Source: Mycobacterium sp. 852002-51057_SCH5723018
GTDB lineage: Bacteria; Actinomycetota; Actinomycetes; Mycobacteriales; Mycobacteriaceae
NCBI RefSeq assembly: GCF_001667035.1
Contig: NZ_LZIR01000077.1
Span: forward strand, 1 to 34,460
Reading direction: 5' to 3'
DNA: 34,460 nt
The notes below the pieces were generated by a model that ran no database searches, was not told where the DNA came from, and was given only the letters and a program-made list of their open reading frames with translations. The translations under genes and the position numbers were made by a program. Of this stretch, positions 1 through 8,327 are shown piece by piece. Numbering within the stretch: the stretch's first letter is position 1; each line of letters opens with the position of its first letter.

Positions 1-165
1 GGCCATAGCCCGGCGGGGGGCCGTAGCCCGGCGGGGGGCCGTACCCCGGCGGGCCGTATCCAGGGGGGCCGTAGTACCCGGCCGGCGGCACGCCGCAGCC
101 CGGCGGCGCGCCGTAGCCCGGCGGCGCGCCGTAGCCGGACGGCGGGTATCCGGCCGGCGCGTGCC
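1..165 (-). repeat. Tandem PGYG-coding repeats
   Basis: Imperfect GC-rich units of 12-18 bases, each containing a GGCCGTAGCCCGGCGG-like core on the plus strand, are repeated about eight times. They encode the PPGYGP-type tract of the partial minus-strand gene. Unit length varies through insertion or loss of Pro and Gly codons, as expected from slippage. One unit encodes PGCG instead of PGYG. Confidence 0.75.
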
Positions 166-211
166 CACCGGGCGGTGGAAGAGCCGGATAGCCAGGCGGC
201 GGCGCGTTCAC
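1..211 (-). CDS. Pro-Gly-Tyr-rich N-terminus of a membrane protein (Rv3689-like), partial
   Basis: A minus-strand frame opens at a GTG (211-209) and runs off the left edge without a stop. The visible 70 residues are almost entirely Pro, Gly, Tyr and Ala, built on repeated PPGYG(P/A) units. Such low-complexity N-termini are common in mycobacterial membrane proteins. In M. tuberculosis the gene divergent from the GatB/YqeY gene (Rv3689) is a membrane protein, so synteny supports that identity, but no membrane segment is visible here. No clear Shine-Dalgarno precedes the GTG. The next upstream ATG on this strand, at 276, is in another frame and meets a stop quickly, so it is not the start. Confidence 0.7.
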   Translation of the reverse strand, partial: MNAPPPGYPALPPPGGHAPAGYPPSGYGAPPGYGAPPGCGVPPAGYYGPPGYGPPGYGPPPGYGPPPGYG

Positions 212-347
212 CGTGCGCAGCGGCCTTCGAAACGGCCTACAAAACCGGCTCTGTGGCCGGGCCGGTCGTTTGTCATGGGCTCCATCCTGTCGGCGGTCCG
301 GGCATTTCTCAATCATGGCCGTGGTGGTGGCGCGTAGCGTCTCGGTC

Positions 348-812
348 ATGGCGGAACTCAAATCCCGGCTCCGGACGGACCTGACCCAGGCGATGAAGAC
401 CCAGGATAAATTGCGGACCGCGACCCTGCGCATGTTGCTGGCCGCTATCCAGACCGAGGAGGTCTCGGGCAAGCAGGCCCGCGAGCTCTCCGACGACGAG
501 GTCATCAAGGTACTGGCGCGAGAATCGCGCAAGCGCGGCGAGTCGGCCGAGATCTACACGCAGAACGGCCGCGGTGAGCTCGCCGCCAACGAGCACGCCG
601 AGGCACGCATCATCGACGAGTACCTGCCCACGCCGCTGACCGAGGCCGAGCTGGCCGACGTCGCCGACACCGCCATCGCGCAGGTCGCCGAGGAAATTGG
701 AGAGCGGCCGGGCATGAAGCAGATGGGCCTGGTGATGAAGGCCGCCACGGCGATCGCGGCCGGAAAGGCCGACGGTGCGCGGCTGTCCGCGGCGGTCAAA
801 GAACGGTTGTAG
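348..812 (+). CDS. GatB/YqeY domain protein (Rv3688c-like)
   Basis: A 154-residue cytoplasmic protein of the GatB/YqeY family, related to the tail domain of the GatB amidotransferase subunit and thought to bind tRNA-like ligands; its precise cellular role is unsettled. The frame is open from 213, but the ATG at 348 gives the start MAELKSRLR, the family length and the usual mycobacterial N-terminus. Recognisable parts are the N-terminal helical segment (LKSRLRTDLTQAMK), the central ESRKRGESAE stretch and the C-terminal GMKQMGLVMKAA helix-turn region. It diverges from the Pro-Gly-rich membrane protein gene, as Rv3688c and Rv3689 do in M. tuberculosis, and it marks the left backbone edge of the accessory block that begins with selB. 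Confidence 0.88.
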   Translation: MAELKSRLRTDLTQAMKTQDKLRTATLRMLLAAIQTEEVSGKQARELSDDEVIKVLARESRKRGESAEIYTQNGRGELAANEHAEARIIDEYLPTPLTEAELADVADTAIAQVAEEIGERPGMKQMGLVMKAATAIAAGKADGARLSAAVKERL

Positions 813-817
813 GACAC

Positions 818-860
818 GCCCGTAACGGGCATCCGAAACCGACTCTGACGCAACGGTTTC
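818..860. terminator. Paired hairpins between convergent genes
   Basis: Two inverted repeats lie in the 61-base gap between the convergent GatB/YqeY and selB genes: GCCCG-TAA-CGGGC at 818-830, and GAAACCG / CGGTTTC at 835-860 (7-bp stem, 12-base loop). Neither is followed by a long T run, which is usual in mycobacteria. The position suggests a bidirectional terminator; function is inferred. Confidence 0.4.
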
Positions 861-873
861 CGTGGCCGAGTGA

Positions 874-2568
874 TCAGAGCACTATCCGGGTGCCGTCACC
901 GCCCCGCCTGGTGACGCGCCGGGCGTCGAGCTGTTCCAGCAACGGCACGGCGACCCGCCGGGTGGTGCCCAGCGCGCGTTTCGCTTCGCTGACCGTGAAG
1001 GGCTGCCGCAGCGTCTTGAGAACGTCGGCCGCGCGATCCAAGGCGTCGGCCCCGAGCACGACGCCGTCGGCGACCCGGGTAAGCCGCCCGGCGCGCACCG
1101 CGGCCGCCAGCTCGCGGGCGCCGAGCTTGAGCTCGGCCAGTTCGTCGGCCTCCGGTGCGCGAAACGGTTCGGCGGCCAGCCACCGCTCCACCGTGCGCAC
1201 CGCGCTGTCCACGCGGGGCGGCAGGTTCGCGCCGGGCGGCCGGACCACCCCGTCGACCACCTCGAGGCCGGTGCCCTCGAGCAGCTTGGGCACCAGCTCG
1301 GCGGCCGGCAGCCCGACCCGCTGCCGCAGCGTCTCCAGCGGCATCCCCGCCGCGATGTCGTGATCGGCGGCCCAGCGCCGCACCGTGGCCGTCGCGCACT
1401 CGCGCCGCGCGGCCCACCACTGCGGGTCCACTACCCAATCGCCCACCCGCTGACCGGACGGCGGCAAGCCCATCGCGCGCAGCTCGTCGGCCCGCGCGCA
1501 GTAGGGCGGCCGAGCGCGGCCGGTCGCCAGCTCCGCGGCACGGGCGCGCGCCGCGCCGCGGCGGCGCAGCCCCGGCGGCCGCACGTCGAGCACCTCGAGC
1601 CCGGCCGCGATCCGATGCTCCCCCGGATCGCGCAGCAACCCGAGGTCCCCGACCCGCAACGGCAACGGCCGATCCAGGCGCAGCCGTGCCGCATCCGCGC
1701 CCAGCCGGCGCACCTGCACCGGCACCGCGGCGGACCCGATGTGCAGCACCAGCTGGCGGTGCAGCTTGTCCGCCGACCGCAGCGCGACGTCGATCTCCGC
1801 CGTGTCCCGCCACGCGCCCGGGGTCCGCACGGTGTCCCCACGACCGATCTGCTGGCGGTCCACGCCCCGCAGGTTCAGCGCCACTCTGGCTACGGGGCCC
1901 ACCGCGTCCTCAGGGCGGCCCAACGACTGCAGGCCGCGGACCGTCACCCTCCGCCCGGCGTGTTCGAGTTCGTCGCCCACCCGGATGGTGCCGGCGGCCA
2001 GCGTCCCGGTCACCACCGTGCCCGCGCCCCGCACGGTGAAGGAGCGGTCCACCCACAGCCGCACGTCGGCGTCGCGGTCGGGTACCGGCAGCCGGTCGGT
2101 CAGCGCCACCAGCTCCGCGCGCACGCGCTCCAGGTCGGTGCCCAGCGCGACGGGCGCGCCGGCGAGGGACGTGGTCGCGAACCGTTCGCGCGCCTGCGCG
2201 ATCGCCGGGCCGGGATCGGCGAGGTCGGCCTTGCTGATCACCAGCAGCGCGTGACGTACCCCCAGCGCGTCCAGGGCCGCGAGGTGCTCCTCGGACTGCG
2301 GCATCCAACCCTCGGTGGCGGCCACGACGAACACAACGGCCGGGACCGCCCCAACGCCGGCCAGCATGTTTGCCACGAACCGCTCGTGGCCCGGCACGTC
2401 GACGAACGCGACCTCACGGCCGCCGACCTCGGTCCAGGCGAAGCCGAGGTCGATGGTCAGGCCCCGGCGCTGCTCCTCGGCCAGCCGGTCCGGCCACATG
2501 CCGGTGAGCCGGTGCAGCAGGGTGGACTTGCCGTGGTCGACGTGGCCCGCGGTGGCTATGACGAACAC
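874..2568 (-). CDS. selB: Selenocysteine-specific elongation factor SelB
   Basis: A 564-residue translational GTPase that delivers Sec-tRNA(Sec) to in-frame UGA codons carrying a SECIS hairpin. The N-terminal EF-Tu-like GTPase domain shows GHVDHGKST (about residues 8-16), the switch region RRGLTIDLGFAW, the G3 motif DVPGHERF and the G4 motif SKAD. Beta-barrel domains follow (DRSFTVRGAGTVVTGTL). From about residue 400 to the end the sequence is consistent with the SelB winged-helix repeats that bind SECIS RNA, ending LLEQLDARRVTRRGGDGTRIVL. The ATG at 2568 overlaps the 3' end of selA by 13 bases, so the two are translationally coupled. Length fits bacterial SelB (about 560-620 residues). Its visible client is the formate dehydrogenase alpha gene at 5007. 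Confidence 0.95.
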   Translation of the reverse strand: MFVIATAGHVDHGKSTLLHRLTGMWPDRLAEEQRRGLTIDLGFAWTEVGGREVAFVDVPGHERFVANMLAGVGAVPAVVFVVAATEGWMPQSEEHLAALDALGVRHALLVISKADLADPGPAIAQARERFATTSLAGAPVALGTDLERVRAELVALTDRLPVPDRDADVRLWVDRSFTVRGAGTVVTGTLAAGTIRVGDELEHAGRRVTVRGLQSLGRPEDAVGPVARVALNLRGVDRQQIGRGDTVRTPGAWRDTAEIDVALRSADKLHRQLVLHIGSAAVPVQVRRLGADAARLRLDRPLPLRVGDLGLLRDPGEHRIAAGLEVLDVRPPGLRRRGAARARAAELATGRARPPYCARADELRAMGLPPSGQRVGDWVVDPQWWAARRECATATVRRWAADHDIAAGMPLETLRQRVGLPAAELVPKLLEGTGLEVVDGVVRPPGANLPPRVDSAVRTVERWLAAEPFRAPEADELAELKLGARELAAAVRAGRLTRVADGVVLGADALDRAADVLKTLRQPFTVSEAKRALGTTRRVAVPLLEQLDARRVTRRGGDGTRIVL

Positions 2569-3836
2569 GCGCGCACCGCGGCAACCAGCAGCTCGTCGTC
2601 CTCCGGCGCGACGGTACGCAGGTCCAGCAGGCAGCGGCCGGTCTCGATCCGGCCGACCACCGGCGGGCTGCCGCTGCGCAGCGCGGCGGCATAAAACTCC
2701 GGCAGGCTCACCGCGGCGCTGGGCAGCTCGACGCCCGGCGCGCCACCACCGCCGACGGCCGCCCCGCAGTCCACCGCTTCCGCGTCGGGCAACTGGGCGG
2801 CGAGCCGCTCGGCGCGGGCGCGCAGCTGCGCGGCGTCGGCCACCAGCGCCTGGGCCACCGGAGGCGGCGGACCGGTCAGGGTCGCCTCCAGCGCGGCGAG
2901 GGTGAGCTTGTCGACCCGCAGCGCGCGCGCCGCCGGATGCCGGCGCAGCCGCTCGATGAGCTCGGCGTCGCCGAACAGCAGACCTGCCTGGGGACCGCCG
3001 AGCAGCTTGTCACCGCTCGCGGTCACCAGGTCCGCGCCGTCCCGCAGCATGGAGGTGGCGTCGGGTTCGTCCGCCAGCACCGGATGCGGGGCCAGCAGCC
3101 CGGACCCGATGTCGACGACCAGCGGCGCGTTCAGGTCGGCCAGCTCCGCGACGCTTACCGCCGAGGTGAACCCGGTGACGTGGAAGTTCGACGGGTGGAC
3201 CTTCAGCACGAAGCCGGTCTCCGGTCCGATCGCCTTGGCGTAGTCGCGCAGGTTGGTGCGGTTGGTGGTGCCGACTTCGCGCAGCCGAGAACCGGTGGAC
3301 GCCAGCAGCTCGGGAATGCGGAAGCCGTCGCCGATTTCCACCAGCTCGCCCCGGCTGAGCACGATCTCCTTGCCGGGAGCCAACGCCAGGGCGGTCAGCA
3401 GTAGGGCGGCGGCGTTGTTGTTGACCACGTGCACGCCGCCGGCGCTGGGCACCGCGCGGGCCAGCGCGGCCAGCGCGCCGCGGCCACGGCGAGCGCGCCG
3501 GCCCGTCGCCAGGTCGAACTCGACATCCGTCGTTCCGGCGGCGGCGACCACGGCGTCGAGCGCGGCCCGAGACAGCGGCGCCCGGCCCAGGTTGGTGTGC
3601 ACCACCACGCCGGTGGCGTTGATGACGGGCCGCAGACTGGACGCGGTGGCCGGCAGCGCGGCGACGGCGTGCTCGGCGACGCGGTCCGGCTCGATTTCTC
3701 CCGCGCGCGCCCGCTGCTGGGCCTCGGCTATCACCGACTTCACCAGCGCGCGGCCCAGCACCCGCTCGGCCGCGGCCAGCCGGGGATCGGCGAGCAGCGT
3801 GTCGGTGCCGGGCACCCGTCGGCGGGCGTCGCTCAT
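2556..3836 (-). CDS. selA: L-seryl-tRNA(Sec) selenium transferase SelA
   Basis: A 426-residue PLP enzyme that converts Ser-tRNA(Sec) to Sec-tRNA(Sec) using selenophosphate. Family signatures visible are VINATGVVVHTNLGRAPLS near the N-terminus, the SNFHVTGF region, VVDIGSG, and the PLP-lysine motif TASGDKLLGGPQAG (Lys at about 277). The frame also allows a TTG start at 3848, but the ATG at 3836 (MSDARRRVPGTD) is preferred. The tRNA-Sec gene ends only 17 bases upstream, so selC and selA are probably one transcript. The 3' end overlaps selB by 13 bases. All key residues look intact. Confidence 0.95.
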   Translation of the reverse strand: MSDARRRVPGTDTLLADPRLAAAERVLGRALVKSVIAEAQQRARAGEIEPDRVAEHAVAALPATASSLRPVINATGVVVHTNLGRAPLSRAALDAVVAAAGTTDVEFDLATGRRARRGRGALAALARAVPSAGGVHVVNNNAAALLLTALALAPGKEIVLSRGELVEIGDGFRIPELLASTGSRLREVGTTNRTNLRDYAKAIGPETGFVLKVHPSNFHVTGFTSAVSVAELADLNAPLVVDIGSGLLAPHPVLADEPDATSMLRDGADLVTASGDKLLGGPQAGLLFGDAELIERLRRHPAARALRVDKLTLAALEATLTGPPPPVAQALVADAAQLRARAERLAAQLPDAEAVDCGAAVGGGGAPGVELPSAAVSLPEFYAAALRSGSPPVVGRIETGRCLLDLRTVAPEDDELLVAAVRACSS

Positions 3837-3853
3837 CTCAGGCCCCAAGAGGA

Positions 3854-3948
3854 TGGCGGAGGCGGACGGGAATCGAACCCGCCAACGGCAGCATCTGCCG
3901 CTCGACGGTTTTGAAGACCGCGCCGGTCACCAGACCGGACACACCTCC
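3854..3948 (-). tRNA. selC: tRNA-Sec (UCA anticodon)
   Basis: A 95-base tRNA on the minus strand with anticodon TCA in the loop CTTCAAA. Its 5' end is GGAGGTGT and its 3' end CCGCCTCC plus discriminator G and an encoded CCA (3856-3854). Hallmarks of selenocysteine tRNA are the long acceptor stem, the large variable arm with its own GCGGCAG/CTGCCG stem, and the total length, which matches E. coli selC. The T-arm reads GCGGGTTCGATTCCCGT on the RNA strand. It lies between selA and selD, so the Sec system is complete in one place. Confidence 0.96.
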
Positions 3949-3963
3949 CGGGGACCATGCCGA

Positions 3964-3969
3964 CATTAT
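3964..3969 (-). promoter_or_regulatory. Candidate -10 element of the selC-selA-selB transcript
   Basis: Only 27 bases separate the divergent selC and selD genes. On the minus strand this gap contains CATAAT, one base from TATAAT, 15 bases before the tRNA 5' end. That spacing is plausible for a tRNA promoter followed by a short leader. The -35 region would lie inside the selD coding start and shows no strong match. Confidence 0.4.
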
Positions 3970-3975
3970 GGACGC

Positions 3976-4968
3976 GTGCCCTACCGACTCACTCAGTACG
4001 CCCACGGCGGCGGCTGCGCCTGCAAGATCCCGCCCGGCGAGCTCGAGGAGGTGGTGCGCGGGTTGACGGCAACCGCGCCGCGCGACCCGCTCGGCGATTT
4101 GCTTGTCGGCCTGGCCAGCGGCGACGACGCTGCGGTGGTGCGCATCGCGGGCGGCACCGCGCTGGTCGTGACGACGGACTTCTTCACCCCGGTCGTCGAC
4201 GACGCGTACGACTGGGGCCGGATCGCGGCCACCAACGCGCTGTCCGACGTCTACGCGATGGGCGGGCGTCCCGTGGTCGCGGTGAATCTGCTGGGTTGGC
4301 CGCGGGATGTGCTGCCGTTCGAGCTGGCGGCCGAGACGCTGCGGGGCGGGCTGGACGTCTGCGGTCTGGCCGGCTGCCATCTCGCCGGCGGGCACAGCGT
4401 CGACGATCCGGAACCCAAATACGGGCTGGCCGTGACCGGGATCGCAGATCCAAACCGGTTGTTGCGCAACGACTCAGGGAAACCCGGCACGCCGCTGTCG
4501 CTGACCAAGCCACTCGGCATCGGCGTGCTGAACAGCAGACACAAGGCCACCGGAGAGCGCTTCAGTCAGGCGATCGACGCGATGACCATGCTGAATGCCG
4601 AGGCGGCCGCCGCGGCGCTGGCCGCCAGGGTCGAATGCGCCACCGACGTCACCGGTTTCGGCCTGCTGGGACACCTGCACAAGCTGGCGCGGGCCAGCGG
4701 CGTCACGGCGGTGATCGACTCGGCCGCGGTGCCCTACCTGGACGGGGCGCGCGAGGCGCTGGCCGCCGGCTACGTCAGCGGCGGCACGCGCCGCAACCTG
4801 GACTGGGTCGCCCCGCACGCCGACCTGTCGGCGGTCGGCGAGGACGACGCGCTCCTGCTCGCCGACGCGCAGACCTCCGGCGGACTGCTGATCGCCGGTG
4901 AGATTCCGGGCGCGCCCGTCATCGGCGAGCTGGTTCCTCGCGGCGAGTACACGATCGTGGTGCGCTGA
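3976..4968 (+). CDS. selD: Selenide, water dikinase (selenophosphate synthetase) SelD
   Basis: A 330-residue enzyme making selenophosphate from selenide and ATP, the selenium donor for SelA. The frame is open far upstream, but the GTG at 3976 gives VPYRLTQYAHGGGCACKI, aligning with the start of E. coli SelD (RLTQYSHGAGCGCKI). The catalytic Cys and Lys of the GCxCK loop are present, and here the catalytic position is Cys rather than Sec. Other family motifs are GDDAAV, TTDFFTPVVDD, NALSDVYAMGG, LAGGHS, and TDVTGFGLLGHL followed by TSGGLL near the C-terminus, all typical of the AIR-synthase-like fold. It starts 27 bases from selC in the opposite direction and is 38 bases upstream of the formate dehydrogenase operon, with which it is probably cotranscribed. 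Confidence 0.95.
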   Translation: MPYRLTQYAHGGGCACKIPPGELEEVVRGLTATAPRDPLGDLLVGLASGDDAAVVRIAGGTALVVTTDFFTPVVDDAYDWGRIAATNALSDVYAMGGRPVVAVNLLGWPRDVLPFELAAETLRGGLDVCGLAGCHLAGGHSVDDPEPKYGLAVTGIADPNRLLRNDSGKPGTPLSLTKPLGIGVLNSRHKATGERFSQAIDAMTMLNAEAAAAALAARVECATDVTGFGLLGHLHKLARASGVTAVIDSAAVPYLDGAREALAAGYVSGGTRRNLDWVAPHADLSAVGEDDALLLADAQTSGGLLIAGEIPGAPVIGELVPRGEYTIVVR

Positions 4969-5006
4969 GCCGAAGCGGCATCGGCGTGAAGCACTAGGGT
5001 AAGGGC

Positions 5007-8000
5007 ATGGCACTCCCCAAGATCTTCCTGGAATGGCCCGTCCTGCGTCAGCTGCGCTCGGAGGACAAGCTCGGCCGCGGGTCGGCCGTGACCTCCAGGC
5101 ACACCCGCGCCATTGCGCCGCGCACCACCACGGCCGACCGGGTCGTGCAAAGCGTGTGCCCTTACTGTGCTGTCGGCTGCGGGCAGCGGGTGTACGTCAA
5201 GGACGAGCGGGTGGTTCAGATCGAGGGCGACCCCGACTCGCCGATCTCGCGAGGACGACTGTGCCCCAAGGGTTCTGCCAGCGAGCAGCTGGTCAATTCG
5301 CCCGGCCGGCAGCTGCAGGTGCTCTACCGCGCGCCCCGGGCCACCGAATGGGAGCCCCTCGAGTTGGACACCGCCATCGACATGATCGCCGACCGGTTCG
5401 TGGAATCGCGCCGCCACACCTGGCAGGACATCGACAAGAAGGGTCACCCGCTGCGCCGCACCATGGGTATCGCCGCGCTCGGCGGTGCGACGCTGGACAA
5501 CGAAGAGAACTATCTCATCAAGAAGCTCTTCACCGCCGCGGGCGCTATCCAGATCGAGAACCAAGCCCGTATTTGACACTCCGCCACGGTTCCCGGTCTG
5601 GGAGCCTCCTTCGGGCGCGGCGGCGCCACCCAATCACTGCAGGACATGGCCAACGCCGATTGCATCGTCATCCAGGGCTCCAACATGGCCGAGTGCCACC
5701 CGGTCGGTTTCCAGTGGGTCGAGGAGGCCAGGGCTCGCGGTGCCCGGGTGATCCACGTCGACCCCCGCTTCACCCGCACGTCGGCCGTATCGGACAAGCA
5801 CATTCCGATCCGGGCCGGCTCGGACGTCGTCCTGCTCGGGGCGCTGATCAACCACATCCTCACCAATGACCTGTGGTTCTCCGAATACGTCGTCGCCTAC
5901 ACCAACGCCGCCACCCTCATCAACGAAAACTTCAGGGACACCGAGGATCTCGGTGGCCTGTTCTCCGGCTTCGACCCCGAAACCGGGCAATATGACACGT
6001 CGACGTGGGCGTACGACGAACAAGATAACGGCCAGATAGAGTCCGCCGGCGGCCGCCACACGCACGGCGCCACCGCCTCGCCGAGCGCGGCGGGTGACGA
6101 ACACGGCAGCGGTGGCCCACCGCTGGCCCACGCCCGGGTGAAGCGCGACGAAACCCTTCAGCACCCGCGAACGGTATTCCAGATCCTCAAGCGCCATTAC
6201 GCCCGCTACACGCCGAAGATGGTCACCGACGTCTGCGGCATCAGCCGCGCCGATTTCGACTACCTGGCCCGCTCCATCGTGGAGAACTCCGGGCGCGAGC
6301 GCACCACCTGCTTCGCGTACGCCGTCGGCTGGACACAGCACACCCTGGGTGCCCAATTCATCCGCACCGCAACGATTTTGCAGCTCTTGTTGGGCAACGT
6401 GGGCCGGCCGGGCGGCGGCATCATGGCGCTGCGCGGCCATGCCACCATCCAGGGCTCCACCGACATCCCGACGCTGTTCAACCTGCTTCCGGGCTACCTG
6501 CCGATGCCCAAGGCCGGCATGCACGACACCCTGGCCGACTACCTCGACGCGGTCGGGTCGAAGAAGCAGAAGGGCTTCTGGGCCAACGCCGACGCCTACA
6601 CCGTCAGCCTGCTCAAGGCGTGGTGGGGCGACGCGGCCACGGAAGACAACGACTGGGCCTACGACTACCTGCCGCGGCTGTCCGGCCCGCACAGCACCTA
6701 CGAGACCGTGATGAGCATGCTGGCCGAGGAGGTGGAGGGCTACTTCCTGCTGGGCCAGAATCCCGCGGTCGGTTCGGCGCACGGCCGGATGCAGCGCCTT
6801 GGCATGGCCCACCTCAAGTGGCTGGTGGTCCGCGATCTCAACCTCATCGAGTCGGCCACCTGGTGGAAGGACGGCCCGGAGATCGCGTCGGGTGAATTGA
6901 AGACCGAGGACATCGAAACCGAGGTGTTCTTCCTGCCCGCGGCCAGCCACGTCGAGAAGGCGGGATCGTTCACCCAGACGCAGCGGCTGGTGCAGTGGCG
7001 GCACAAGGCCGTCGACCCGCCCGGTCAGTGCCAGAGCGAATTGGCCTTCTTCTACGAGCTGGGAAGGCGGATCAGGCAGCGGCTGGCCGACTCGACCGAC
7101 GAGCGCGACCGGCCCTTGCTGGACCTGACGTGGGACTACCCCACCGACGAAAACGGCGACCCCGACGGCGAAGCGGTGCTGGCTGAGGTCAACGGGTGCC
7201 AGCTCACCGGGCCCGGCGCGGGCGAGGCCCTATCGTCGTACACCGAGTTGCGCGCCGATGGTTCGACCGCCGCCGGTTGCTGGATCTACACCGGGGTTTA
7301 CGCCCACGCCACCAATCAGGCCGCGCGCCGCGTTCCGCACGGCGGTGAGTCCCCGAGCCAACTGGAGTGGGGCTGGGCGTGGCCCGCCGACCGGCGGATC
7401 CTTTACAACCGGGCCTCGGCCGACCCCGACGGCAAGCCGTGGAGCGAGCGTAAGCGCTACATCTGGTGGGACGACGATCAGCGCCGATGGGTCGGGCACG
7501 ACGTGCCCGACTTCGTGGCCGACCGCGCGCCGGGTAGCCACCCCGATCCCGATCTCGGCGGGCCGGACGCGCTGGCCGGCGACGACCCGTTCATCATGCA
7601 GGCCGACGGCAAGGGCTGGCTGTTCGCGCCGAAGGGATTGGTCGACGGGCCGTTGCCCACGCACTACGAACCGCAGGAATCCCCGGTCGCCAACGCGCTG
7701 TATCCTCAGCAGCGCAACCCCGCGCGAATCGTCTTTCCGCGCAAGGACAATCTGAGCGCGCCCAGCGCCGGGGAACCCGGAGCCGACGTTTATCCCTATG
7801 TCTTCACCACCTATCGGCTCACCGAGCACCACACCGCGGGCGGGATGAGCCGATGGCTGCCCTACCTGTCGGAACTGCAACCGGAGATGTTCTGCGAGGT
7901 GTCCCCGGAATTGGCCGCCGAACGCGGCCTCGAGCCCTACGGGTGGGCGACGATCATCTCGCCCCGCGCGGCGATCGAGGCCCGGGTGTTGGTCACCAAA

Positions 8001-8327
8001 CGCCTTGCCCCCCTTGTCATCAACGGCCACACGGTGCACCAGATCGGGTTGCCGTATCACTGGGGCGTCGGCGGCGACGCGGTGGTGAGCGGGGACGCCG
8101 CCAACGACCTGCTCGGCGTGACCCTGGATCCCAACGTGCAGATCCAGGAGTCGAAGGCCGGGTCCTGCGACATCCGCCCGGGGCGCCGGCCGCAGGGCGA
8201 GGAACTGCTTCGGCTGGTCGCCGAGTATCAGTCTCGCTCGGGCGCCACAAGCGAGACCGGCAATCTGCGAGTTGGCGCCGAAGCCTGGGAAGGGGGAGCC
8301 GATGGGCCAGCTGACCGGGCCGACTGA
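5007..8327 (+). CDS. fdnG: Selenocysteine-containing formate dehydrogenase, alpha (catalytic) subunit
   Basis: A molybdopterin oxidoreductase that oxidises formate to CO2, 1106 residues including Sec. An in-frame TGA at 5574-5576 (codon 190) is read as selenocysteine: the flanking residues ENQARI-U-HSATVPGLGASFGRG match the Sec site of E. coli FdnG (RxUHGPTV...FGRG). The N-terminal [4Fe-4S] motif is C51PYC54AVGC58 with RGRLC86PKG. The second half carries NPAVGSAHGRM and the C-terminal molydopterin-dinucleotide-binding fold (GLPYHWG, ending near NDLLGVTLDPNVQIQESK). Residues about 340-380 hold a Gly/His/Ser-rich insertion. There is no twin-arginine signal peptide at the N-terminus (MALPKIFLEWPVLRQLRSED), unlike FdnG of E. 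coli. It overlaps the beta-subunit gene by 26 bases. A conventional gene finder would split it into two ORFs at the TGA. Confidence 0.95.
5574..5606 (+). promoter_or_regulatory. UGA Sec codon plus SECIS hairpin
   Basis: The UGA at 5574-5576 is followed by a stem-loop at 5588-5606: GGTTCCC / GGGAGCC (7 bp with one G-U pair) closing a five-base loop GGTCT. In E. coli fdhF the SelB-binding hairpin has the same GGUCU apical loop, and the same 18 bases lie between the UGA and that loop (from memory). This geometry is the strongest evidence that the TGA is recoded rather than a nonsense mutation. Confidence 0.9.

Noticed and set aside
1..165. A CRISPR array or intergenic repeat at the left edge
   Set aside because: The repeats are in-frame PGYG codons with no unique spacers.
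1155..2694. Long plus-strand open frames across selB
   Set aside because: They are Arg/Ala/Pro-rich shadow frames opposite a clearly conserved gene, as expected in very GC-rich DNA.
3253..3975. An N-terminal extension of SelD running across selA and selC
   Set aside because: It would read antisense through selA and the tRNA; homologous SelD proteins start at the RLTQY region, which fits the GTG at 3976.
5007..5576. A truncated formate dehydrogenase pseudogene followed by a separate gene
   Set aside because: The frame is the same on both sides of the TGA, the TGA is at the conserved Sec position, and a SECIS hairpin and all Sec genes are present.
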